This document shows positions 1 through 6,394 of a stretch of DNA of 19,642 nt, piece after piece. This DNA comes from an uncultured Clostridia bacterium (GTDB lineage: Bacteria > Bacillota > Clostridia > Oscillospirales > Oscillospiraceae): positions 1 through 19,642 of the forward strand of contig CAMEIU010000011.1 of assembly GCA_945918815.1 (NCBI GenBank), given 5' to 3'. The notes below the pieces were generated by a model, which did not search any database, had not been told where the DNA came from, and saw nothing but the letters and a program-made list of their open reading frames with translations. The number at the start of each line of letters is the position of its first letter. The stretch's first letter is position 1. Position numbers and translations under genes: made by a program.

Positions 1-828
1 CGGCAGGATGTCCCAGGGATCCAGACCCAGAGAATCCGCGTGCTGCACCGGCTGCGGCAGGCCGTCTCCCAGGCGGAACACGGCGATCAGACTGGCCCCG
101 CGGACGGAGATATAGAGGGTTTTTCCGTCCGCGCTCATGCGGATGGCGGCGGATTCCGCCTTCCCCCGGTAATCCGCGGGAAGCACGGAGACCACGCCCT
201 CCAGGGTGAAGTCCGGGCCGTCGACGGTATAGGTGAAAAGCTGATTGCTGGTCTCGCTGACCAGATAGAACCGGCGGTGGTCCTTCGAGAACAGGCCGTG
301 CCGCGGCCCGGTGCCCTGTGGGAAGGTCAGCTCCCCCGCCGGGGCAAAGTTCTGCTCCCGGTCAAAGAAGAAGACCCGGTCCAGCTTGAGACAGGGGACC
401 AGCAGCCAGCGGCCGTGGAAAATTACCTGATGGCAGCCGGATTCTTCTCCCAGGACCAGGCGGTGGACCAGACACAGCTTTCCGCCCTCCGGGCTGAAAA
501 TCAGCACATGGCCGTCGTGGTAGTTGGCCGAATAGAGCAGGCCGTCCTGCCAGGTCAGGAAGCAGGCGGTGGTCTTTTCCGAGATGTGCGTGTCCAGCAG
601 GGGCACGCCGGGAGCGGCGGCGTCCAACAGGGCCAGGCCGCAGCCCTGGTCGTTTTCCGTCACCGTGGCCAGCAGGCCGCCGGACCAGGCGGCGTATTTG
701 GTGTTGGTCTGGCGGTAGAGCAGCGCGGGCCGGGAGAGGGCGCCGGTCTGCGTATCGACCGTAAATCCATAGGTGCCCGGATTCTCCGGGGAGGCATAGG
801 TGCCCACATAACCTTTGATCAATGCCAT
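1..828 (-). CDS. Lactonase-like seven-bladed beta-propeller protein (YbhE/Pgl type), 3' end cut by window edge
   Basis: The minus-strand frame from ATG at 828 stays open to base 1, giving 276 codons without a stop, so the C-terminus lies outside the window. The protein starts MALIKGYVGTYASPE and continues with GTYGFTVDTQTGALS. This is the usual first blade of the 6-phosphogluconolactonase/YbhE propeller family (YVGTY, then a Tyr/Phe-x-Phe-x-Asp-x-x-Thr-Gly-x-L strand). Later blades show LLYSANYHDGHVLIF, a Cys-His-Gln segment, GTGPRHGLFSKD and MSADGKTLYISVRG, matching the repeated 'GPRH' and 'S.DG..LYV.NR' signatures of the family. Known members hydrolyse 6-phosphogluconolactone or other sugar lactones, and many have no tested substrate. 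The start is supported by AAAGGAAT six bases upstream. A terminator-like hairpin sits just before that ribosome binding site. Fold is confident; substrate is not known. Confidence 0.85.
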   Translation of the reverse strand, partial: MALIKGYVGTYASPENPGTYGFTVDTQTGALSRPALLYRQTNTKYAAWSGGLLATVTENDQGCGLALLDAAAPGVPLLDTHISEKTTACFLTWQDGLLYSANYHDGHVLIFSPEGGKLCLVHRLVLGEESGCHQVIFHGRWLLVPCLKLDRVFFFDREQNFAPAGELTFPQGTGPRHGLFSKDHRRFYLVSETSNQLFTYTVDGPDFTLEGVVSVLPADYRGKAESAAIRMSADGKTLYISVRGASLIAVFRLGDGLPQPVQHADSLGLDPWDILP

Positions 829-854
829 AGAATATTCCTTTCATATTCATAAGA

Positions 855-886
855 GAAAGCCTCCGCAGAAGCTGCGGGAGGCTTTC
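855..886 (-). terminator. Hairpin between kinase and lactonase genes, weak intrinsic terminator or attenuator
   Basis: Arms GAAAGCCTCCGCAG (855-868) and CTGCGGGAGGCTTTC (872-886) pair over 14 bp with one bulged G and a 3-nt loop. On the minus strand the stem ends in CTTTC followed by TCTTATG, so the U tract is poor. It begins five bases after the kinase stop and ends only about 25 bases before the lactonase start. It may end the kinase transcript partially or control read-through into the lactonase gene. Confidence 0.6.
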
Positions 887-890
887 GTTG

Positions 891-1988
891 TTATTGGACC
901 GGGTGTACCGGCTGGCCGTCCCGCTCGCGCCAGATCTGGCCCAGGGCGGGGTAGTCGATCTCGCCGGTTTCCATGTACTGCATCAGCAGGGCCTTCATCC
1001 GCTCGCCCCAGGTGTCGCGGATTTCGTCCACAACACCCCAGTAGGATTCCGCCAGCTCCAGCAGGCGGCAGCCGGAGAGTAGCTGAATCAGGGCTTCGTC
1101 TTCGGGCGTCTCCGGCGCGCAGGGGCCGCCGGCGGCCTGATAGCCCCGGAAGAAGGCGGCCTCGGCCTTCGGGAAGGTCTCCGCGTCGAAGAAGTTGAAC
1201 AGGAAGAAGCGGAAGCCGTAGAATTCCAGGGCGGCGGGGGCTGCCTGGGCGGATTCCAAGTCGAAATAGCCGCTGGGAATGCCCGCTTCGTCCACAAAAT
1301 AGTTCCGGCCGTGCATGTCGGTGAAGACCATGACCGGGCGGCAGACGTCCGCGGAGAGATGGGGCCGCAGGGCCTCAAATTTCGCTTGGAAGAAGTCCGA
1401 GACCCGCCGGGCCTCTGCTTCGGAGAAGGTCCCCTTGGTCACGCCCCGGTCGATGCGCATCCGGGTCACGGCCATAAAGCGGTCGGCGAAGTTCTCGCAG
1501 CAAGGCTCGATGACGCCTTTGTCGAGGATGTCGCCGAAGGATGCCAGGCGGATGTTGCGGTGCAGCTTGCCGAAATCCCGGCCCAGGGCCTCGAGACTGC
1601 GGAGGTACGGCTCCAGCCGGTATCCCTGGTCGGCCTGCCACTCCGTAAAGGAGATGCCGGGGGATTTTTCCAGGACGATCATGCGGCCCAGAGGCGTGTC
1701 GTGGGTCCCGTAGACCTCCGGTACGGGGAGCCCGCCCTGGTCCCGGGCCAGGCCCAGCAGATAGGACTCCCGGTCCAGGGACAGGCGGCCGCCGAAGAGC
1801 GTGTCCAGATGGGCGGCGGTGATGCCTTTTTCCGTCTCCCGGACCTTGGCAAATTTACAGATTACTTGCACGCCGTTTTCCAGCGTGACGTCGAACACAT
1901 GGTGGTTGGAGCCCTCGGCGATGACCGCGAGGGAAGCGGCGGCATAACCGGCGTTTCGGAGAATGGAGAGAACGGTTTCCGGCTCCAT
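891..1988 (-). CDS. APH-family small-molecule kinase (aminoglycoside phosphotransferase fold)
   Basis: 365 residues with protein-kinase-like APH architecture. An N-lobe has a strand pair and an ATP-site lysine near residue 45 (VICKFAK). The catalytic loop FTDMHGRNYFVD at 222-233 supplies Asp224, His226 and Asn229. YFDLES at 241-246 supplies the metal-binding Asp243, in place of the common IDWE. The family phosphorylates hydroxyl groups of aminoglycosides, choline, homoserine, fructosamines, methylthioribose and others. The sequence does not identify the substrate, and nothing shows that it is a resistance gene. The start is set by GGAAGGAAGG about ten bases upstream. It follows the regulator by 37 bases on the same strand, so the two are probably cotranscribed. 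A metabolic kinase working with the neighbouring lactonase or the distant epimerase-like gene is possible but is inference. Confidence 0.8.
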   Translation of the reverse strand: MEPETVLSILRNAGYAAASLAVIAEGSNHHVFDVTLENGVQVICKFAKVRETEKGITAAHLDTLFGGRLSLDRESYLLGLARDQGGLPVPEVYGTHDTPLGRMIVLEKSPGISFTEWQADQGYRLEPYLRSLEALGRDFGKLHRNIRLASFGDILDKGVIEPCCENFADRFMAVTRMRIDRGVTKGTFSEAEARRVSDFFQAKFEALRPHLSADVCRPVMVFTDMHGRNYFVDEAGIPSGYFDLESAQAAPAALEFYGFRFFLFNFFDAETFPKAEAAFFRGYQAAGGPCAPETPEDEALIQLLSGCRLLELAESYWGVVDEIRDTWGERMKALLMQYMETGEIDYPALGQIWRERDGQPVHPVQ

Positions 1989-2025
1989 GGGAGATATCCT
2001 TCCTTCCTTATGGGAAAATCAGCGC

Positions 2026-2670
2026 TTATTGGAGATAGCGGTAGATGGTGACCTCGGAGCAGCCCAGCCGCTTGGCCACCTCTGCGATGGACCCCTTGAC
2101 CAGGAATACGCCTCGCTGGTCCAGCTCCTGGACGATCTTCTGGCGTTCCGCGCTGGTGAGCCGCTCGGCGGGGACGCCGAAGCGGGAGAGGTTTTCATCG
2201 ATGACGGCGTGGATGATGTCGCCTACCATGACGTTGACGCCTTCGTAGCGGTTGAGCAGCTCCGGCTGGGCGTTGGCCGTGCCGGGAGCGCTGCTGGGCT
2301 GACCGGTGCCGTTGATCAGGGCGTCGATGGTGTTGCGGACCTGCAGCAGCCCCTCCACCCGGACGTTGATGGTGAGGAAGCCGGCCAGAGACCCGTCTTC
2401 GTTTTTCAGGAACATGGTAGAGGCCCGGAGCCGCTCCCGGGAGGGCAGCAGCGCGCGGTAGTTGACCACGGAATCCATGGTCTTATAGGTGCCCTCTTCC
2501 AGAAAGGAGCGTTCCATATCGCCCAATTTGTTCCCCGGCTTGACGCGGTCGGTGATGGGATTCACCGCGTACAGAATGCGCTCCGTATCGCAGAGCAGAA
2601 TTTCGGTGTCCGGACCGAAGGCGTCCCGGAGGAAAGGAAGAAATCTGGCGATTTTTTCAAAGTCATACAT
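2026..2670 (-). CDS. YheO-type transcriptional regulator (PAS_6 domain plus C-terminal HTH)
   Basis: 214 residues from ATG at 2670. That start is preferred over the longer open frame (2721) because AAAGGGG lies nine bases upstream and the predicted transcription start is near 2728. Residues about 5-112 form the YheO-like PAS domain (FLPFLRDAFGPDTEILLCD, then a GNKLGDMER-type segment and FLKNEDGSLAGFLTINV). After a Gly/Ala/Pro/Gln-rich linker (about 120-140), residues 150-214 form the HTH_22 region ending in KGSIAEVAKRLGCSEVTIYRYL. This is the architecture of YheO and DauR, the D-arginine catabolism regulator. Members bind DNA and are thought to sense small metabolites. Placement next to tryptophanase and opposite a peptide operon suggests control of amino-acid or peptide catabolism (inference). 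Two 9-bp direct repeats flank its own -35 box and could be autoregulatory sites. Confidence 0.92.
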   Translation of the reverse strand: MYDFEKIARFLPFLRDAFGPDTEILLCDTERILYAVNPITDRVKPGNKLGDMERSFLEEGTYKTMDSVVNYRALLPSRERLRASTMFLKNEDGSLAGFLTINVRVEGLLQVRNTIDALINGTGQPSSAPGTANAQPELLNRYEGVNVMVGDIIHAVIDENLSRFGVPAERLTSAERQKIVQELDQRGVFLVKGSIAEVAKRLGCSEVTIYRYLQ

Positions 2671-2734
2671 GGGAGCACGCCCCTTTCTATGTTCCGAGTG
2701 ATGATGCGCCATGGGAATCAAGCAAATTTACTTT

Positions 2735-2763
2735 ATTCTAGCACAGAATTGAAATCACGCCAA
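2735..2763 (-). promoter_or_regulatory. Sigma-A promoter of the regulator-kinase unit
   Basis: Read on the minus strand: TTGGCG (2763-2758), 17-bp spacer, TAGAAT (2740-2735) preceded by TGC, an extended -10. The predicted start is near 2728, about 58 bases before the regulator ATG. Confidence 0.75.
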
Positions 2764-2783
2764 TAGAAAATGCGGAAATCACG
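2751..2783 (-). repeat. 9-bp direct repeat flanking the regulator's -35 box, candidate operator
   Basis: GAAATCACG occurs at 2751-2759 and again at 2775-2783 on the plus strand (CGTGATTTC on the transcribed side). The repeats are 24 bp apart, slightly more than two helical turns. One overlaps the spacer and -35, the other lies just upstream. This is consistent with a repressor or autoregulator binding as a dimer of dimers, but could be chance in an AT-rich gap. Confidence 0.4.
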
Positions 2784-2827
2784 AAAAAACGCCGCGCACA
2801 GGAGGGAGAGTAAGACTGTGCGCGGCG
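2784..2827 (-). terminator. tnaA: Intrinsic terminator of tryptophanase gene
   Basis: On the minus strand a perfect 12-bp stem (CGCCGCGCACAG, 2827-2816, with its complement at 2801-2790) and a 14-nt loop are followed directly by six T residues (2789-2784). It starts seven bases after the tryptophanase stop and insulates it from the regulator promoter. Confidence 0.95.
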
Positions 2828-2833
2828 CGGGCG

Positions 2834-4216
2834 TTACAGCAGCTCGAATCCGGCGGTGAAGTGGCGCAGGGAGACAATGGGTCCCTCGTAGACCAGCTTC
2901 ATGCCGCGGTAGCTGTCGCGCTTTTCATAGATGCGGCCCAGGGCGTCGGCGATGACCCGCAGGTGATCGCTGGTGTAGACCCGGCGGTTGATGCAGATGC
3001 GCATGGTCTCCAGAGCGGGGAAGATGTCCTCGCCGGTGACCGGGTCCTTGGAGCCGAAGGCACAGGCGCCGATTTCCACGGCGCGGACGCCGGCCTCCTC
3101 ATAGAGGGCGCAGACCAGACGCTGGCTGGGGAACTCGCACTGGGGGATATGGGGGAAGAAGCGGCGGCCGTCCACATAGACGCCGTGGCCGCCGGTGGGC
3201 TCGATGATGGGAATGCCCCGTTCCAGCAGTAGGTCGCCCAGGAACTGGACCTGGCCCACCCGGTATTCCAGATAGGAATCCTCGCAGGCCTCCTGCAGGC
3301 CCACGGCCAGGGCGTCCATATCGCGGCCGGACATGCCGCCGTAGGTGATGAAGCCCTCATGGTGAATGGCCATCTGGTTGGCCTGGAGATAGACGTCGTG
3401 ATCCCGGGTGACGAACAGGCCGCCGATGTTCACCAGACCGTCCTTCTTGGAGCTCATGGTGGCGGTGTCGCAGTAGGAGAACATTTCGCGGGTGATCTCC
3501 TTGATGGGCTTGTCCTGGTAGCCGGGCTCCCGCTGCTTGATGAACCAGGCGTTCTCCGCCAGGCGGGCCGAGTCAATGACCACGGGGATGTTGTACTTCT
3601 TGGCAAGAGCGGAGACCTCGCGGATGTTCTGCATCGACACGGGCTGGCCGCCGTTGTTGTTGCAGGTGACGGTGATGATGACCACGCAGATGTTCTCAGG
3701 ACCCTTTTCGTCGATGAGCTTCTGCATCTTGTTCAGGTCGATGTTGCCCTTGAAGGGCAGGGGAGCGGAGGCGGCGTCGAAGCCCTCGTCGATGCACAGG
3801 TCCACGGGATAGGCGCCCATGACCTCGGCGTTGCCGCGGAAGGTATCAAAGTGCATGTTGCCGATGGCATATTTGCCCTTCTTGGCATAAATGCTGGCCA
3901 TGATGAAGTCTGCCGCGCGGCCCTGATGGGTGGGCTGCACATAGGGCATGCCGAACACATCCTGGACGGAGGCCTCCAAGCGGTAGAAGCTCTCGGCGCC
4001 GGCGTAGGACTCGTCGCCCAGGAACATGGCGCTCCACTGATTCTGGCTCATGGCGCTGGTGCCGCTGTCGGTGATGCAGTCAATGTAGACGTCGCGGGCC
4101 CGCAGGCGGAAGGCGTTGTACTGGGCTTCCTTCAGATACTGCTGGCGTTCTTCCTTTGTGGTCTTGCGAATGGGCTCCACCATTTTGATTCGGAACGGTT
4201 CAGGGATATATTGCAT
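2834..4216 (-). CDS. tnaA: Tryptophanase (L-tryptophan indole-lyase)
   Basis: PLP enzyme of the beta-eliminating lyase family, 460 residues, normal length. It splits L-tryptophan to indole, pyruvate and ammonium in the cytoplasm. The PLP lysine is Lys258 in MSSKKDGLVNIGG; LTDSGT-like ITDSGTSAMS (48-57) and PTHQGR (95-100) are family hallmarks. Tryptophanase and tyrosine phenol-lyase are hard to separate, but three positions decide. Asp124 (HFDT) stands where tyrosine phenol-lyase has Thr. Ile382 (VRAVEIG) stands where it has the phenol-binding Arg. His452 (LRHFTA) stands where it has Phe. All three match E. coli tryptophanase. The start is MQYIPEPFRIK, with GGAGGT seven bases upstream; the open frame extends to 4297, but that longer start has no ribosome binding site. 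It has its own promoter and terminator and is transcribed away from the peptide operon. Confidence 0.95.
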   Translation of the reverse strand: MQYIPEPFRIKMVEPIRKTTKEERQQYLKEAQYNAFRLRARDVYIDCITDSGTSAMSQNQWSAMFLGDESYAGAESFYRLEASVQDVFGMPYVQPTHQGRAADFIMASIYAKKGKYAIGNMHFDTFRGNAEVMGAYPVDLCIDEGFDAASAPLPFKGNIDLNKMQKLIDEKGPENICVVIITVTCNNNGGQPVSMQNIREVSALAKKYNIPVVIDSARLAENAWFIKQREPGYQDKPIKEITREMFSYCDTATMSSKKDGLVNIGGLFVTRDHDVYLQANQMAIHHEGFITYGGMSGRDMDALAVGLQEACEDSYLEYRVGQVQFLGDLLLERGIPIIEPTGGHGVYVDGRRFFPHIPQCEFPSQRLVCALYEEAGVRAVEIGACAFGSKDPVTGEDIFPALETMRICINRRVYTSDHLRVIADALGRIYEKRDSYRGMKLVYEGPIVSLRHFTAGFELL

Positions 4217-4287
4217 CGAATTTGACCTCCAATCCAGATGTTCACGTGCGTACAAACAAATACATACAGACGCGCGATTGTGAAATG

Positions 4288-4316
4288 ATATTATCATGCT
4301 GAAAAATAAATGTCAA
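4288..4316 (-). promoter_or_regulatory. tnaA: Sigma-A promoter of tryptophanase
   Basis: On the minus strand: perfect TTGACA (4316-4311), 17-bp spacer, TAATAT (4293-4288) preceded by TGA, an extended -10. Transcription should start near 4281, giving a leader of about 65 nt. Confidence 0.8.
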
Positions 4317-4357
4317 TAGCAATAAAAATTTTATATCAGGATGAAAAATTATTGACA
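4311..4357. repeat. Inverted repeat joining the two divergent -35 boxes, candidate shared operator
   Basis: TGTCAATA (4311-4318) and TATTGACA (4350-4357) form a perfect 8-bp inverted repeat around a 31-bp AT-rich centre. Six bases of each arm are the -35 hexamer of one promoter; the extra matching TA on each side is not required by the consensus. A regulator bound here would touch both promoters. Confidence 0.5.
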
Positions 4358-4380
4358 ATCCAGCTGTATGGTGATATGCT
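4352..4380 (+). promoter_or_regulatory. Sigma-A promoter of the peptide-utilisation operon
   Basis: Perfect TTGACA (4352-4357), 17-bp spacer, TATGCT (4375-4380) with TGA directly before it, an extended -10. The predicted start is near 4387, giving a leader of about 100 nt before the first permease gene. Confidence 0.85.
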
Positions 4381-4393
4381 ATCTGCAACAAAA

Positions 4394-4463
4394 CGGGCAA
4401 GCGCCCGGGGTTTGAAGAGACGCCAAAGCGAAACACGGCAGCGGCCCTGCGCTGCGGCTGCCG
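4394..4463 (+). promoter_or_regulatory. Structured mRNA leader with two hairpins upstream of oppB
   Basis: Hairpin 1: CGGGC (4394-4398), AAGC loop, GCCCG (4403-4407), almost at the predicted 5' end. Hairpin 2: CGGCAGC (4436-4442) pairs with GCTGCCG (4457-4463), ending eight bases before the GGGAGG ribosome binding site (4471-4476). Neither has a U tract, so they are not intrinsic terminators. They may stabilise the mRNA or affect ribosome access. No known riboswitch or T-box signature was recognised. Confidence 0.45.
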
Positions 4464-4488
4464 AAAAGACGGGAGGAATTCAGAGAAC

Positions 4489-5409
4489 ATGCTGCGTTAC
4501 ACAGTGAAACGGTTTTTATCCATGCTGTTGACCCTGTTCCTGGTGGCCACAGCGACCTTTTTCCTGATGCACGCCATTCCGGGTCAGCCCTTTGAGGTCA
4601 CCCGCGAAACGCCGGAGAGCGTCAAGGAAGCCATGATGGCAAAATACGGCCTGGACAAGCCGCTGTTTGAACAGTATCTCATTTATATGAAGAACCTGCT
4701 TCACGGCGACTTCGGCGTGTCCATGAAGTATAAGGGACAGACAGTGACCGGGACTGTGACCTCCGGTATGCCGGCCTCCGCAGTCATCGGCTTCGGCGGC
4801 GTGATCCTGGGGTGCCTGATCGGCTCCGTATTGGGGGCCCTTGCGGCCCTGAAGAACAAAGGCTTCGTGGACTATTTCGTCATTGTCCTGGCCATCCTGG
4901 GCGTCTCGGTGCCGAACTTCGTGTTCGCGTCCCTGATCCAGCGGATCTTCGCGGTGCAGTGGAAGCTGTTCCCGATCCAGGGCTGGAAGGGCCTGAGCTA
5001 CGCGGTGCTGCCCATCCTGGCGGCCACCTTCACCAACATCGCCCACTACGCCAGAATGCTGCGCACCAGTATGCTGGACACCATGGGCCAGGATTACATC
5101 GCCACCGCCAAGAGCAAGGGCCTGAGCCAGAGCGAGATCGTCCGCAAGCATATGCTGCGCAACTCCTTCCTGCCCCTGGTCACCACCCTGGGCCCCATGC
5201 TGGCCGGCTGCCTGACGGGCAACTTCGTCATTGAAAAGATCTTCAACGTGCCCGGCCTGGGCCAGTCCATGATCCTTGCCATTCAGAACTCTGACTACAC
5301 CATGATCATGGGTCTCACCATTATCTTCTCGTTCATTTCCATCATCGGTTACTTCCTGGTGGATATCGTCTATGGCCTTGTGGATCCCAGAATCCGCATT
5401 GCCGGATAA
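4489..5409 (+). CDS. oppB: Peptide ABC transporter permease, OppB/DppB type
   Basis: 306 residues, the first of two membrane subunits of an Opp/Dpp/nickel-class importer. The N-terminal membrane segment (about 9-29) ends in HAIPGQPF, typical of the family. It is followed by the periplasmic-side region (YGLDKPLFEQYLIYMKNLL, HGDFGVSM) and about five more membrane segments (roughly 98-120, 127-150, 170-186, 230-250, 274-298). The cytoplasmic EAA-type loop that contacts the ATPase is YIATAKSKGLSQSEIVRKHM at about 203-222. Length and all motifs are normal. It is the first gene of the long operon. GGGAGG lies twelve bases before the ATG, a longer spacing than at later genes. The Opp and Dpp subfamilies cannot be separated by sequence, so the symbol is provisional; substrates could be oligopeptides, dipeptides or peptide-like compounds. 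Confidence 0.93.
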   Translation: MLRYTVKRFLSMLLTLFLVATATFFLMHAIPGQPFEVTRETPESVKEAMMAKYGLDKPLFEQYLIYMKNLLHGDFGVSMKYKGQTVTGTVTSGMPASAVIGFGGVILGCLIGSVLGALAALKNKGFVDYFVIVLAILGVSVPNFVFASLIQRIFAVQWKLFPIQGWKGLSYAVLPILAATFTNIAHYARMLRTSMLDTMGQDYIATAKSKGLSQSEIVRKHMLRNSFLPLVTTLGPMLAGCLTGNFVIEKIFNVPGLGQSMILAIQNSDYTMIMGLTIIFSFISIIGYFLVDIVYGLVDPRIRIAG

Positions 5410-5424
5410 GGGAGGGAAACGTAC

Positions 5425-6381
5425 ATGAATGAAAACGCCTGTACCGCCGCCCTGGTGGAGGAAGAGATCCTCTTGACCGACGACATGTTTGTCAAGGACG
5501 ACTCCGCCTACACCGACGCGGACAAAATGACCCGCCCCTCCTTGAGCTACTGGCAGGACGCCTGGCGGCGTTTTAAAGAGAACAAGCTGGCCATGGCTTC
5601 CGCTGTGATCCTGCTGGTCATAATTCTTCTGGCCATCTTCCAGCCCATGTTCAGCCAGTATGAATACGATCAGACCGACTATTTCGCCATCAACCAGGGC
5701 CCCACCGCCGCCCATGTGTTCGGCACCGACGAGCTGGGCCGCGACATCTTCACCCGCTGCTGGATGGGCGCCCGGGTCAGCCTGAGCATCGCCCTGGTGG
5801 TGGCCCTGCTCAGCGGCACCATCGGCATTCTCTACGGCGGCATCGCCGGTTACTTCGGCGGCCTGGCCGATAACATCATGATGCGGTTCTGCGAGCTCAT
5901 CGCCTCCATTCCCCAGATGCTTTGGGTGGTGCTGCTGATCCTGGTCATGAAGCCCGGCGTGTTCCCCATCATCATCGCCATCGGCGCCACGGGCTGGATC
6001 GGCATGGCCCGCCTGTTCCGCGGCCAGGTCTTCTCCCTGAAGGAGTCCGAGTACGTCATGGCCAGCCGCACCATGGGCTCCGGCAGCCTGTGGATCATCC
6101 TCAAGCACATGCTGCCCAACGCCATGAGTCCCATCATCCTGAGCATGGCCAACGCCATCCCCGGCGCCATCTTCTCCGAGTCCTTCCTGAGCTACATCGG
6201 CCTGGGCGTGCCCCTGCCGACACCCAGCTGGGGCATGCTGTGCAGCGACGGCGCCAACAAGCTCCTGACCTATCCGTATCAGTTGGTGTTCCCCGCCCTG
6301 CTGATCTGCATCACCATGCTGTGCTTTAACCTGATGGGCGACGGCCTGCGGGATGCGCTGGATCCCAGAATGAGACAGTAA
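5425..6381 (+). CDS. oppC: Peptide ABC transporter permease, OppC/DppC type
   Basis: 318 residues, partner permease of the upstream gene. The N-terminal cytoplasmic tail has an SYWQDAWRRFKENKLAM segment (about 41-57), followed by a membrane helix (about 57-73). The family hallmark FGTDELGRDIFTR is at 99-111. The transport domain has four to five further helices, and the EAA loop YVMASRTMGSGSLWIILKHM is at about 210-229. The C-terminus GDGLRDALDPRMR is standard for DppC/OppC. The gene starts 15 bases after the first permease stop with GGGAGGG eight bases upstream, so the two are cotranslated. The first 35 residues (Glu/Asp-rich) are longer than in many homologues but need not be unusual. Confidence 0.94.
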   Translation: MNENACTAALVEEEILLTDDMFVKDDSAYTDADKMTRPSLSYWQDAWRRFKENKLAMASAVILLVIILLAIFQPMFSQYEYDQTDYFAINQGPTAAHVFGTDELGRDIFTRCWMGARVSLSIALVVALLSGTIGILYGGIAGYFGGLADNIMMRFCELIASIPQMLWVVLLILVMKPGVFPIIIAIGATGWIGMARLFRGQVFSLKESEYVMASRTMGSGSLWIILKHMLPNAMSPIILSMANAIPGAIFSESFLSYIGLGVPLPTPSWGMLCSDGANKLLTYPYQLVFPALLICITMLCFNLMGDGLRDALDPRMRQ

Positions 6382-6394
6382 GGAGGAAAAGACC

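Noticed and set aside
891..1988. Antibiotic-resistance aminoglycoside phosphotransferase
   Set aside because: Only the general APH fold is supported; motifs differ from known resistance enzymes and no mobile element adjoins it.
2834..4216. Tyrosine phenol-lyase instead of tryptophanase
   Set aside because: The three discriminating positions (Asp124, Ile382, His452) all match tryptophanase; the phenol-binding Arg and Thr of tyrosine phenol-lyase are absent.
4242..4265. Seven-codon frame MYLFVRT in the tryptophanase leader, as a possible TnaC-type leader peptide
   Set aside because: TnaC regulation needs a critical Trp codon and a translated leader; this frame has no Trp, no ribosome binding site, and is too short.
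4310..4507. 65-codon frame across the divergent control region
   Set aside because: It overlaps both promoters and the oppB start, has no ribosome binding site and shows no homology pattern.
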